Source: Gammaproteobacteria bacterium 50_400_T64
GTDB lineage: Bacteria > Pseudomonadota > Gammaproteobacteria > Pseudomonadales > Porticoccaceae
DNA: 64,000 nt
Direction: 5' to 3'
Assembly: GCA_002162755.1 (NCBI GenBank)
Contig: MAAS01000010.1
Coordinates: forward strand, 27,251-91,250
The translations under genes were made by a program, and so were the position numbers. Position 1 is the first letter of the stretch. The number at the start of each line of letters is the position of its first letter. The notes under the pieces are model-generated. The model had not been told where the DNA came from. It was given only the letters and a program-made list of their open reading frames with translations, and searched no databases. Of this stretch, positions 10,327 to 19,594 are shown piece after piece.

Positions 10327-11703
10327 TCAACCAGAAGTAAGGGGCCGAGAAAGTAAAACAATGCCATCCCCCTGCCCACTATTGCGAATAGCAGTGGCTG
10401 TACCAAGGGCTGGCAAAAAGACTGCCTCCTCAGCGCTCAACGTTGTGGCGTCACTATCAAGTGCAATATCGCCAGCAACCACCATTAACAATTTATAATT
10501 ATCGCTTGGGTGGATTTGCCAACTAACACCTGGTAATAGAGTAATGCGCTGTACCTGAAAATCATCAAAGGCAACAACCTGCTCACAACAAAAGCCCTGC
10601 CCCTGCTCTAATACGGCCAGTTGCTCTTCGGCCTCTGACTGCAGCGACATCAGCGCAACCGCCTCTTCCGTATCCCAGTTGTCCTGGGTTAAGACTTTTT
10701 GTCCAAAGGCGAGTATTTTTCGCTCGTAAACTGGTGTCTGAAACTCAACCGTACGTACGCCGTGCTGCAGCGCGTGGGGCAACAAGCACGGCACTTTAAC
10801 CACATCGCCTTCTTTCAAAGCCCGCATATGTGTAAAGCGATTCATAGCCTTACGTAAAGCCGCTTCTTCCTCCTGCAGGTTAGGCGGCAAACCCTTATGC
10901 CATTGCTTTAATAAACGGCTATCCAGTGCTTGATTCAACGCTATACCGTGATCAATACGCTGTTGATCAAAGTATTGATCAATCGCTCGCCTTACCCGCT
11001 CATAATCCCGAACCGCTTGTAGATAAGCTAGACGAAATGTATCAGGGCTAGAAAACTCATCACGAACATGCTTATCAAACCCAAAGCGAATTGCGCCTTC
11101 ACCATCGGGCCAGCTCTGCCTGTCGACATGCGTAACCACATACACTTCGCGCTTTTTTTCGTGAAGCTCAAAATAAAGATCACCGTAGACAGGTTCTGCC
11201 AATGGGTCGAGAATTTTCAGCAGATTCAAACTAGGCTGCCCCGCCCCAAGTAGCCGATGAGGTATTAGCGATAACAACCAGGGAATGGGTGCGCTATGAG
11301 TGCCATCACTAAATCCGGACTGCCCCCGCTCTTCAATACCCGTATACCAAATTTCCTGGCCCCAGGGCTTGGCAATAGAAATAGGCTCAAGCAGAAGCGG
11401 GCCATCTAAATTAAAAAGTGGGGCCGCCAGGCGGGTCGATAGTTCATTAAAAGCGTCGGGTGTTAACGGCTCAGGTAACACATAGAGAAAGTGCTCTGCA
11501 TCTACCAGCTTATCAGTCAGTAGCAGCCGCGTACCCGCTTCGTCTTTAAAGAGAACGGCCAGCAAGTCGATAACAGGCTCACCGGGTAAATAATATTGGA
11601 TAAACTCGTAACGCAGAGCCAGTGAGCGGTCTGCAGACAATAAGAACTGATCGACCACCTCTTCTTGAGCGAGCCCTTTGCCAAGCTGTTTTATCACCCA
11701 CAA
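10327..11703 (-). CDS. Phosphomannose isomerase-like (class I, cupin) protein
   Basis: Probably a mannose-6-phosphate isomerase-family protein. The early part carries KPWGQEIWYTG, and the middle carries PHALQHGVRTVEFQ, which matches the family's PHA-xxxG-xxxE-Q segment. The usual metal-binding QVHP motif is not obvious; FELHEKKREVYVV occupies that place, so the metal site may be altered. A C-terminal cupin-like region runs from about residue 370 (LLPGVSWQIHPSDNYKLLMV). At 458 residues it is longer than ManA (about 390). The start is unsure: TTG at 11703, or GTG at 11697, which has AGGG seven bases upstream. No sugar-metabolism neighbours were seen, so the substrate cannot be inferred. Confidence 0.6.
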   Translation of the reverse strand: MWVIKQLGKGLAQEEVVDQFLLSADRSLALRYEFIQYYLPGEPVIDLLAVLFKDEAGTRLLLTDKLVDAEHFLYVLPEPLTPDAFNELSTRLAAPLFNLDGPLLLEPISIAKPWGQEIWYTGIEERGQSGFSDGTHSAPIPWLLSLIPHRLLGAGQPSLNLLKILDPLAEPVYGDLYFELHEKKREVYVVTHVDRQSWPDGEGAIRFGFDKHVRDEFSSPDTFRLAYLQAVRDYERVRRAIDQYFDQQRIDHGIALNQALDSRLLKQWHKGLPPNLQEEEAALRKAMNRFTHMRALKEGDVVKVPCLLPHALQHGVRTVEFQTPVYERKILAFGQKVLTQDNWDTEEAVALMSLQSEAEEQLAVLEQGQGFCCEQVVAFDDFQVQRITLLPGVSWQIHPSDNYKLLMVVAGDIALDSDATTLSAEEAVFLPALGTATAIRNSGQGDGIVLLSRPLTSG

Positions 11704-11810
11704 GCCCTGAGTTATTGAATTAGCCGGTAGTTTAACAAAGTTGCTACAGGCTTGAAGTAGTCTCCATCAGAATAAAGGGTGCTTCAGGGCAGTAAAACAT
11801 TGAATAACAG

Positions 11811-11839
11811 TTGACGTTTTGCCTCACAAGCACTATTAA
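11811..11839 (+). promoter_or_regulatory. Candidate promoter of the small lipoprotein gene
   Basis: TTGACG (11811-11816), a 17-base spacer and TATTAA (11834-11839) lie about 50 bases upstream of the ATG at 11893. The -35 and the spacing are good; the -10 matches at four of six positions. Confidence 0.45.
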
Positions 11840-11892
11840 TGCTCCTGCTTCAATGCACGCCGCATTAAGCTCACAACCTTGGAGTTTTAATC

Positions 11893-12114
11893 ATGTCAGT
11901 ATTTAAAAAACCTGCTGTTATCGCTGCCTTATTCAGCCTTGTTATTTTTGGTTTGTCAGCTTGTGGGGGAAACGACTCCGACGCCGATAATGCCGAAAAA
12001 ATAAGAGGTGCAGTAAAAGACGTTGCCTCCAAGGCTAAAAGCACTGCAGAGACAGCTGTTGAGCATGTAGAAGGTAAAATACAAGCCCCTACAGCCGGAA
12101 CTGATGACGAATAA
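11893..12114 (+). CDS. Small lipoprotein
   Basis: A 73-residue predicted lipoprotein of unknown function. The N-terminal hydrophobic segment ends in a lipobox, LSAC (Cys24), so the mature form would be about 50 residues, acylated at the Cys. The mature part is acidic and helix-prone (KIRGAVKDVASKAKSTAE). The ribosome-binding site GGAG lies eight bases upstream. It stands alone on the plus strand between leftward genes and is followed by a perfect hairpin. Confidence 0.8.
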   Translation: MSVFKKPAVIAALFSLVIFGLSACGGNDSDADNAEKIRGAVKDVASKAKSTAETAVEHVEGKIQAPTAGTDDE

Positions 12115-12128
12115 ATAAAAGGGCTCTC

Positions 12129-12156
12129 GTGTTGCCTCATGGATTCGAGGCAACAC
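12129..12156. terminator. Perfect hairpin between convergent genes
   Basis: Ten-base perfect arms (GTGTTGCCTC and complement) with an 8-base loop lie between the rightward lipoprotein gene and the leftward methyltransferase gene. Neither side has a strong T-run, so it may act as a transcript-stabilising or bidirectional end structure. Confidence 0.45.
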
Positions 12157-12209
12157 TACCCACAAACTAACGCCTAACCCACTTACGACCCACGCCAGGC
12201 ATTCTCGAC

Positions 12210-12896
12210 TTAGCGTCTCCGGCTCCGATAAAAACGAATTTGCTTCACACTCTCTAGCTCACCAAGATCGGGCTCAGTAACAGCTCGCACCTGGCCACAC
12301 AAAGTAAAACCCTGCTCGGCAAAGTCTTTAACCCGTGAATCAGCAACCACCACCTCGCCAGCCACTTCGCGAAAACGCTGTACTAGTGGCCTATTATCCG
12401 GGTCATAAAGCACATCTGATGCAAACAAAATATCCACTTTGCCATCGAATTTAAAAAAATCATTCAGGTATTCCAGGTCAACAGCATTCTCGCTGGCATT
12501 CAGTGCGCTTGCATTCAAGGCTAAAGAATCAATGTCGCAAACAATCACTTTAGCGGCACCAGCCAGGGCAGCGGCGATGCCAACCACCCCGGAGCCACAA
12601 CCAAAATCAAGCACCGTTTTGCCCTTTACGGCATGCGTCCCATTCAGCAAGCGTTCGGCCAGCGCCAGGCCGCTACCCCAGCAAAAACTCCAATAAGGGG
12701 GATCGGCAAAAATCGCACTGGTTTCCTGTTCCTTGAGGGGCGCATCCATTCCCTCAGGATCAATGAGCCATAGCTTAAGCTTTTGGCAATCAGGATTTTC
12801 AAAATTAACCGGAGAAAGCTTAAGCCGTGCAGAGGGTAAAAGGCTTTGAATATGTGCCTCTAATTGACGCTGGTAGGCGTGCAAGCCTGAACTCAA
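12210..12896 (-). CDS. Class I SAM-dependent methyltransferase (protein-lysine methyltransferase-like)
   Basis: Rossmann-fold methyltransferase with SAM motif I VLDFGCGSGVVGIAAAL and post-motif acidic VCDIDSLALNA; the order resembles the NNMT/Methyltransf_16 group and PrmA-like enzymes. The substrate is unknown. The chosen start is TTG at 12896, whose bases overlap the stop of the upstream permease gene (TTGA) and which has AGGAAGG six bases upstream; a longer frame begins at ATG 12965 but would run inside the permease gene. The result is 228 residues. It is the last gene of the leftward cus-containing unit. Confidence 0.78.
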   Translation of the reverse strand: MSSGLHAYQRQLEAHIQSLLPSARLKLSPVNFENPDCQKLKLWLIDPEGMDAPLKEQETSAIFADPPYWSFCWGSGLALAERLLNGTHAVKGKTVLDFGCGSGVVGIAAALAGAAKVIVCDIDSLALNASALNASENAVDLEYLNDFFKFDGKVDILFASDVLYDPDNRPLVQRFREVAGEVVVADSRVKDFAEQGFTLCGQVRAVTEPDLGELESVKQIRFYRSRRR

Positions 12897-13951
12897 AGTT
12901 CGCCTTCCTGACGCTTTACCGCCCTCGACTGAGCCTTTCCAGAACCCAGCATGACGCCAATCCATACGGTATCTGAATCACTCTCCAGAGCAATTTTGAC
13001 CAGAATAGTTAACGGTATCGACAGCAACATTCCAACCGGCCCTAATATCCAGCCCCAGAAAACCAAAGATAAAAAAACCACCAGAGGTGACAAGTTTAAA
13101 TCCTTACCCATCCAACGTGGCTCGACCACATTACCAATGACCAAGTTAATCACCACATAGGCCACAGCAAGAACCCCTGCCTGACTTGGCCCCAATTGAA
13201 TGAGTGACAGTAATACAGCCGGCACAGCGGCTAAAAATGAGCCAATCGTCGGTACGAAGTTAAGCAGAAAAGCCAGCAAGGCCCACATTAAAGGATAGTC
13301 GACACCGAGTACCCATAGCACTAACAAAACCAGCACGCCCGTAGCAAGACTGAGCAAGGTTTTAATCGTTAAATATCGATTAACACTATGAGTAAAGCTC
13401 TCAAGACCATCTAACGAATCTTCGCTACCACCCCGGGCATTAAGTAGCTTTTCTCGGAAGCCTACTTCTTCAGCAAAAATAAAAATGACTGTTAGCAAAA
13501 TCAAAAATGCATTTGTCATCACATTGCCGAACGATGCCAGAGTATTACCGGCGAGCTGCATCGCCACACCCGGATTAAAGCTTTGCTGCCAAACTTCCGG
13601 GTTAAAATGAAGACCCTTATTGGCCAGCCACAACTGCATATCGCCACTCATTACCTGCAAGCGAGCCTGATATTCAGGCAAATCAGCACGAAAACCCTGT
13701 ATTGAAGAGCCCACTACCGCACCCACTATTGCGCCTAAACAAATGACAACAAGTACGATGAGTAAAATCGCCAGCCCACTGGGCACACGCCTGGATTTGA
13801 GCCACACCAATAGCGGCGAACAAATTAAGGCAATAAATACTGACAGCAAAAAAGGCACTAACAAGGCCTCGGCAGCTTTAAGCCCGGCAATAACGATAAC
13901 GAAAGCGGCCGCTAATAAAATAAATCGAGCCGCTGTTGAAAGATTATTCAT
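12893..13951 (-). CDS. AI-2E family (PerM-type) inner-membrane permease
   Basis: Polytopic inner-membrane protein of the AI-2E/PerM family, whose substrates are mostly unknown. Paired N-terminal helices (about residues 7-55), a soluble middle region, then a cluster of helices including LMWALLAFLLNFVPTIGSFL, PAVLLSLIQLG and the family signature VEPRWMGKDLNLSPLVV. The 352-residue length is standard. Its ATG overlaps the stop of the small upstream gene (ATGA), and its own stop overlaps the TTG start of the methyltransferase gene, so the three are probably translationally coupled. Confidence 0.88.
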   Translation of the reverse strand: MNNLSTAARFILLAAAFVIVIAGLKAAEALLVPFLLSVFIALICSPLLVWLKSRRVPSGLAILLIVLVVICLGAIVGAVVGSSIQGFRADLPEYQARLQVMSGDMQLWLANKGLHFNPEVWQQSFNPGVAMQLAGNTLASFGNVMTNAFLILLTVIFIFAEEVGFREKLLNARGGSEDSLDGLESFTHSVNRYLTIKTLLSLATGVLVLLVLWVLGVDYPLMWALLAFLLNFVPTIGSFLAAVPAVLLSLIQLGPSQAGVLAVAYVVINLVIGNVVEPRWMGKDLNLSPLVVFLSLVFWGWILGPVGMLLSIPLTILVKIALESDSDTVWIGVMLGSGKAQSRAVKRQEGEL

Positions 13952-14289
13952 TGATCGAAATCCTGATGCTTGAGTTCTTCGAGAATTAATTTAAGAGCCT
14001 GTGTGCCTTTTTCGGTAAACAGGGTCACACTAGCCTCACCGACATATTCTATTTCACTGAGGTCTGAACAACGCTGCTGAATGGCCTGCAGAAACTCGCA
14101 ATGACGCAGCGGAATACCCATAAAAACATGCCAGTCATTCTCCGTGGCATCGCCAGCCAGTACAAGTTCTAAAAGCGTAATCACATTATTTTTATCGAGA
14201 CGATAAACAGGCGCACCTAGACGCAAAAATACCCACATCGCCATCGATACGACAATGAAAGTAAGCAACAGTGTCAAAACAAAGGTCAT
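13948..14289 (-). CDS. Conserved small membrane-anchored protein, unknown function
   Basis: A 113-residue protein with one N-terminal membrane helix (about residues 3-24) and a soluble C-terminal domain presumably in the cytoplasm. No family is recognised. It starts six bases after the PRPP-synthetase-like gene ends and overlaps the permease start by four bases (ATGA), so it may work with the permease. Confidence 0.75.
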   Translation of the reverse strand: MTFVLTLLLTFIVVSMAMWVFLRLGAPVYRLDKNNVITLLELVLAGDATENDWHVFMGIPLRHCEFLQAIQQRCSDLSEIEYVGEASVTLFTEKGTQALKLILEELKHQDFDQ

Positions 14290-14295
14290 GGCAGA

Positions 14296-15222
14296 TTAAC
14301 TTTTCGTAACAGGCTCTTGCGAATCCAGCAGGCATTCGCGTATCGGCGCTATCAGCAGAGGGGTAATATCCATGGCATTAGATGGGTGGACAATCGTGTT
14401 TGTGGTTGCCAGCTCATCGAGACCTGCCGCGAGTAATTGAGCATCCGCACCATCGGCAAAGATACCGTGTACGCCCGCACATTTTATGCGCTCAATACCC
14501 TGTGCCTGTAACGCCGCAATGCACTTCAACAGGGTTTGGCCACTGGCGATAACATCATCAATAATCACCGCCGTGTGCTGCTGATAAGCACTCAGGTCAG
14601 GCAAGTTGACTTGCACATCGCGATCACCAAAGCGCTGCTTGCGGCCTATTACAAAGGGATGGCCGCTATGGGCAGAAATCTGCGACACCCACTGCTCACT
14701 CTCCGCATCCGGCCCCACCAGCAATAAATTGCTCTGCCCCTTCAACCAGTCGGCTAACAGGGGTGCTCCGGCTACCACTCGACTGGGGATGGAATAAATC
14801 TCATCCAGACTGCGGTAACGGTGCAGATGTGGATCGACGGTCACCAACCAGTCTAGCTGTGCCGATAAGTGCCGCGCAAAAATTCGAGAGGTAATGGCCT
14901 CACCTTCTGTAAAGCGCTTATCCTGTCGCATATAACTTAAATAGGGCGCCACCAGGCCCACTGAAGCGGCACCAAATTCGCGCAGGGTTTCCACTAAAAA
15001 AACCAGAGGTAAATATTTATTATTCGGCTGAGACAAGTCGGCAAGTACAATGCAATGCCTGTCTTTCACGGGCGTTTCAATACGCAAATATGACTCGCCG
15101 TCAGGAAATAAGCGCTGACTGGTTTTGCCCTGCTCAAAGGCAAGTTGCTCCGCCAAAGAGGCTGTCAGGGGGTAAGGCTCTAGAGCAAAGATAAGGCCTC
15201 TGCCTGCCACTACTGTTTCCAT
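14296..15222 (-). CDS. Ribose-phosphate pyrophosphokinase family protein (divergent)
   Basis: PRPP synthetase fold: FPDGESYLRIETPV near the N-terminus, YLSYMRQDKRF (ATP/regulatory region), VDPHLHRY with metal-binding His, and the PRPP loop VIIDDVIASGQTL. The catalytic flexible-loop sequence KRRP... of housekeeping Prs is not present; GRKQRFGDRDVQV is found there instead, so it is a divergent paralogue and perhaps not the main PRPP source. ATG at 15222 with GGAGAA six bases upstream. It begins 24 bases after cusA in the same direction; a link with copper is not obvious. Confidence 0.82.
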   Translation of the reverse strand: METVVAGRGLIFALEPYPLTASLAEQLAFEQGKTSQRLFPDGESYLRIETPVKDRHCIVLADLSQPNNKYLPLVFLVETLREFGAASVGLVAPYLSYMRQDKRFTEGEAITSRIFARHLSAQLDWLVTVDPHLHRYRSLDEIYSIPSRVVAGAPLLADWLKGQSNLLLVGPDAESEQWVSQISAHSGHPFVIGRKQRFGDRDVQVNLPDLSAYQQHTAVIIDDVIASGQTLLKCIAALQAQGIERIKCAGVHGIFADGADAQLLAAGLDELATTNTIVHPSNAMDITPLLIAPIRECLLDSQEPVTKS

Positions 15223-15246
15223 CGTGTTTCTCCGAACATTAAATGC

Positions 15247-18200
15247 TTAGCGATCTGCTACTTTAAGCTGAGCCTTACGCCACAGATAATAGACTGCCGG
15301 CAACACTAACAAAACCAGCAGTAGCGCACTGAGCATGCCGCCAACCATAGGCGCTGCAATGCGACTCATCACTTCTGAACCGGTGCCGGAACCCAATAAA
15401 ATTGGCAACAAACCGCCAATAATCGCCGCCACCGTCATCATCACCGGTCGCACGCGCAAGCCTGCACCGTGCATTACAGCCTGCCGCAGTCGAGTCCCAT
15501 CAAGAGCCTGACCTTCATTTTCACAGGCAAGGGCTGCCGCCTGCCAGGCCTGATTAAGATAGACCAGCATAATCACACCGATCTCTACCGCCACCCCGGC
15601 CAGGGCAATAAAGCCAACACCCACAGCGACGGAAAAATTGTAGCCCGCCAAATACATCAGCCACAGTCCGCCAGCCACCGCCATCGGTAGTGTGCCCATA
15701 ATAATGGCTACCTCGGCTGCATTACGAAAGTTCAAATACAGTAATAAAATAATAATAAGCAGAGTCAATGGCACCACGTAGGCCAGCTTTTCCTTTGCCC
15801 GTAGCATGTATTCATACTGACCTGACCAGGTTAAAGAATAGCCTGATGGTAAGTCTATCTGCTCATTCACTGCCTGCTGAGCCCGTTGTACATAAGTGCC
15901 AATATCGACACCTTTAATATCAATAAATGACCAGCCATTAACGCGGGCATTTTCGCTTTTAATACCCGGCGGGCCATCTTCAATATCCACCCGCGCAACA
16001 TCAGCGAGGGCGATACGCTGGCCCTGCGTCGTGACAATGGGTAGTAAAGCCAGTTGTTCGACAGAATCACGATAAGCCTGTGGATAGCGAATATTGACCG
16101 GGTAGCGCTCCAGCCCCTCGACCGTTTGTGTGACATTAACACCACCAATTGCCGTGGCGATAACCTGCTGCACATCAGCAATCGTCAGGCCATAACGGGC
16201 CGCCCGCTCTCTATCAATATCAACTTTAATATAGCGCCCCCCCGCCACTCGCTCTGAATAAACCGAAGCCGTACCCGGTACATCTTTAAGAATAGTCTCA
16301 AGCTGTAAGCCAATGGCCTGAATTTCTTTTAATTTCGGCCCCGCAATTTTAATACCCACAGGGGTTTTAATACCGGTGGCCAGCATGTCGATGCGGGTTT
16401 TAATGGGCATTACCCACGCATTCGTGATGCCCGGAAATTGCAGGCGTTCATCCAGTTCCTGACGGATTTTTTCGGGCGTCATACCCTCGCGCCATTGATC
16501 ACGATCTTTAAACTGAATAAAGGTTTCTATCATGGTTAAAGGTGCCGGATCAGTCGCCGTTTCGGCCCGACCCATTTTACCGAACACCGTTTTCACCTCG
16601 GGCACGGTGCGAATCAGCTTATCAGTTTGCTGCAGAAACTCCCTCGCCTTACCGATGGAAATACCGGGGTAGGTAATCGGCATATACATTAAATCGCCTT
16701 CATCAAGTGAGGGAATAAATTCACTACCGATTTGGCTGACCGGCCACAAACCGAGCAGCGTCACTAATGCGGCTGCCGCAATTGTTGCTTTTGGATAATC
16801 GAGAACCTTGCGCAGCGCCGGTAAATACATTTTTTTCAAAAGCCTATTGAGGGGGTTTTTATCTTCCGGCCTGATTTTGCCCCGCACAAAGTAGCCCATT
16901 AACACTGGCACCAAAGTAATCGCCAATATTGCCGATGCTGCCATGGCATAAGTTTTGGTGTAGGCCAGTGGTGTAAACATGCGCCCTTCCTGTGCTTCGA
17001 GAGTAAACACTGGCAGAAAACTCACGGTGATAATTAACAGGCTAAAAAATAACGCAGGCCCCACTTCTGTGGCTGATTTAGCGACGATTTGCCAGCGGTT
17101 ATTATCGCTGAGCTCTTCCCCCTCCATATGCTTATGCATGTTTTCTATCATCACGATAGCACCATCGATCATCGCGCCAATGGCAATAGCAATACCCCCC
17201 AGCGACATAATATTGGCATTCAAGCCCTGCAGGTGCATCACGCTAAAGGCCGCCAAAATACCCACCGGTAAACTGACAATGGCCACTAAAGATGAACGAA
17301 CATGAAATAAAAACACCATGCACACCAGAGCGACAACGGCGAATTCTTCCAGCAATTTATGCCAGAGATTATTCACTGCCCGCTCGATAAGACCGGAGCG
17401 ATCATAAACGGTGATAATTTCGACGCCCTCAGGCAGACCAAGTTTTAATTCATCAAGCTTGGTTTTTACCTTATTAATCGTCTGTTGGGCATTATCGCCA
17501 TAGCGCATCACCACAATACCGCCGACGGTTTCGCCCTCGCCATTAAGTTCGGCAATGCCCCGGCGCATTTGTGGCCCCAGATTAATATCGGCAATATCAC
17601 GCAGTAATAAAGGCGTACCTTTGACATTCATACCCAGTGGAATACTTTCAAGATCAGCCAGATTCTGCAAATAACCACTGACGCTGACCATGTATTCGGC
17701 CTCGCCCATCTCCACCACCGAGGCGCCAATCTCCTGATTACTGCGCTGCACTGCCTTTTGAATATGGCTGAGGGGAATACCAAAAGCGCGAAGTTTTTCC
17801 GGATCGACCTTGATCTGATATTGCTTGACCATGCCACCGACGGCAGCCACTTCGGAGACACCGTGCACGGTCTGTAATTCATATTTTAAAAACCAATCCT
17901 GCAAACTGCGCAGCTGGCTAATATCGTGCTTGCCGGTTTTATCCACCAGGGCATAAATATAAACCCAGCCCACGCCCGTCGCATCGGGCCCAAGTTGAGG
18001 CTTTGCGGTTGCAGGTAATGTCGGCGCGACCTGACTGAGGTACTCGAGTACCCGGCTTCGCGCCCAGTACAAATCAGTGTCATCATCAAATATCACATAA
18101 ATATAGGAGTCGCCGAAAAAAGAATAACCGCGCACCGTTTTCGCGCCGGGCACCGACAACATCGCGGTAGTCAGTGGGTAGGTCACCTGATCTTCCACCA

Positions 18201-18378
18201 CCTGTGGAGCCTGTCCGGGATAGGTGGTTTTAATAATCACCTGCACATCGGATAGATCCGGAATCGCATCAATCGGCGTATTTTTAAGGGCAAATAAACC
18301 TGCACCAACGACTATTAATGTAGCCAGCACCACGAGGAAGCGATTATTAATCGACCAGTGAATAATTCTTTCTATCAT
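15247..18378 (-). CDS. cusA: CusA/CzcA-type heavy-metal RND efflux transporter
   Basis: Inner-membrane proton-driven pump of a three-part copper/silver-type efflux system. Twelve membrane helices with two large periplasmic loops; the HME-RND proton-relay motif GAMIDGAIVMIEN lies in helix 4 (about residues 402-414). Length 1043 is typical of CusA. The CusA versus CzcA (zinc/cobalt) choice is favoured towards copper by the adapter's N-terminal domain and the Cys-rich neighbour, but is not proved. It lies 10 bases after cusB. Confidence 0.88.
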   Translation of the reverse strand: MIERIIHWSINNRFLVVLATLIVVGAGLFALKNTPIDAIPDLSDVQVIIKTTYPGQAPQVVEDQVTYPLTTAMLSVPGAKTVRGYSFFGDSYIYVIFDDDTDLYWARSRVLEYLSQVAPTLPATAKPQLGPDATGVGWVYIYALVDKTGKHDISQLRSLQDWFLKYELQTVHGVSEVAAVGGMVKQYQIKVDPEKLRAFGIPLSHIQKAVQRSNQEIGASVVEMGEAEYMVSVSGYLQNLADLESIPLGMNVKGTPLLLRDIADINLGPQMRRGIAELNGEGETVGGIVVMRYGDNAQQTINKVKTKLDELKLGLPEGVEIITVYDRSGLIERAVNNLWHKLLEEFAVVALVCMVFLFHVRSSLVAIVSLPVGILAAFSVMHLQGLNANIMSLGGIAIAIGAMIDGAIVMIENMHKHMEGEELSDNNRWQIVAKSATEVGPALFFSLLIITVSFLPVFTLEAQEGRMFTPLAYTKTYAMAASAILAITLVPVLMGYFVRGKIRPEDKNPLNRLLKKMYLPALRKVLDYPKATIAAAALVTLLGLWPVSQIGSEFIPSLDEGDLMYMPITYPGISIGKAREFLQQTDKLIRTVPEVKTVFGKMGRAETATDPAPLTMIETFIQFKDRDQWREGMTPEKIRQELDERLQFPGITNAWVMPIKTRIDMLATGIKTPVGIKIAGPKLKEIQAIGLQLETILKDVPGTASVYSERVAGGRYIKVDIDRERAARYGLTIADVQQVIATAIGGVNVTQTVEGLERYPVNIRYPQAYRDSVEQLALLPIVTTQGQRIALADVARVDIEDGPPGIKSENARVNGWSFIDIKGVDIGTYVQRAQQAVNEQIDLPSGYSLTWSGQYEYMLRAKEKLAYVVPLTLLIIILLLYLNFRNAAEVAIIMGTLPMAVAGGLWLMYLAGYNFSVAVGVGFIALAGVAVEIGVIMLVYLNQAWQAAALACENEGQALDGTRLRQAVMHGAGLRVRPVMMTVAAIIGGLLPILLGSGTGSEVMSRIAAPMVGGMLSALLLVLLVLPAVYYLWRKAQLKVADR

Positions 18379-18388
18379 TGTCAGGCCC

Positions 18389-19594
18389 TCAGTCTCTGGC
18401 CATGCGCTTAAAATCAGAATCGATACTCGATTCAGAATCCAGCAGAAAATGGGCTGAACTCACCACCCGGTCTCCCGCTTCAAGACCTTCAAGAATTTCT
18501 GCCTCACTGCTGCCAACCCGCCCTAATCTCACCACCACTGATTTATATCGTCCATCGCCCAAAGCCAGCACAACCCTGTTTTGACTGCCGGTACGAATCA
18601 CCGCTTCCCGAGGTACTTGCAGCGTCGGCGTCGATTCACCACTGTGAATAATCACCTGGGCAAACATATTGGGCTTCAACAGGACATCGGTATTAGCAAA
18701 GCGTAAACGCACCCGCACCGTTCGCGTTTTGTTATCGAGAATGGGATAAATGTAATCGACCTGCCCCTCCCAGCGACGACCCGGCAAATAGTCCAGCGAC
18801 ATAGTCACGGCATTACCCGCCGCCAATACGCCCGCCTGGCGTTCGAAAACCTCGGCAGTTACCCACACTTCATCCAGTGCACCCACTGACATTAAAGCCG
18901 TACCGGGTTTAACAAACATACCTTCACGCACGCCAAGGTTGGCGATAACACCATCTTGAGGTGAATGCACAATGATGGTTTTTGTTGGCTGACGAGATTT
19001 TTTTAAAGCATCAATTTGCGCCTGTGCTACCTGAAGCGTCTGCAATCGTTCTTCGGCAGAGCGGATCAAACGTTGATTACCACGCTGCAGGGCGAGCACG
19101 AACTCTTCCTGCGCAGCCACCAGTTTCGGCGAATAAAGGGCATATAAGGGCTGGCCCGCGTGCACTGCCTCACCCTCTGATTTCACATAGAGCTGCTCCA
19201 ACCAGCCCTCAACACGAGGGTGGATATGAATCAAACGGTCTTCATCAAAACCTACATAGCCAACGGTGTTAATCGCTATATTTAAAGGCTTAAACTCAAC
19301 CACCGCCGTGCGAACACCGAGATTATTTTCAACCTGGGGAGATATTGTTACCAACCCCGCCCCCTTTACCGAACCTTCTGGCGATTCGTCATACACAGGA
19401 ACCAGGGGCATACCCATGGGTGACAGACCCGGCTCATCACGCCGATAGTTGGCGTCCATCGGGGCTTGCCAATAGAGGGGATCACTGGCCTGCTTTTTTG
19501 TTTTCCTGGTTTCCGCCGACTGCCAATTAAAATAGCTGACTGTGCCAAGCACGCCGAGCAATAGGGCCAGGAAAAAAATGCCGGTACTTTTCAA
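18389..19594 (-). CDS. cusB: CusB-type efflux periplasmic adaptor
   Basis: Membrane-fusion protein linking the RND pump to the outer-membrane channel. A signal-anchor helix (about residues 5-22) is followed by the heavy-metal-binding-like domain YWQAPMDANYRRDEPG ... GMPLVPVYDE (about 42-70), then lipoyl, hairpin and barrel domains (DGVIANLGVREGMFVKPG). The start is TTG at 19594, overlapping the stop of cusC (TTGA) with AGGGAGA six bases upstream. The presence of the Met-containing metal-binding region supports copper or silver as substrate. Confidence 0.88.
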   Translation of the reverse strand: MKSTGIFFLALLLGVLGTVSYFNWQSAETRKTKKQASDPLYWQAPMDANYRRDEPGLSPMGMPLVPVYDESPEGSVKGAGLVTISPQVENNLGVRTAVVEFKPLNIAINTVGYVGFDEDRLIHIHPRVEGWLEQLYVKSEGEAVHAGQPLYALYSPKLVAAQEEFVLALQRGNQRLIRSAEERLQTLQVAQAQIDALKKSRQPTKTIIVHSPQDGVIANLGVREGMFVKPGTALMSVGALDEVWVTAEVFERQAGVLAAGNAVTMSLDYLPGRRWEGQVDYIYPILDNKTRTVRVRLRFANTDVLLKPNMFAQVIIHSGESTPTLQVPREAVIRTGSQNRVVLALGDGRYKSVVVRLGRVGSSEAEILEGLEAGDRVVSSAHFLLDSESSIDSDFKRMARD

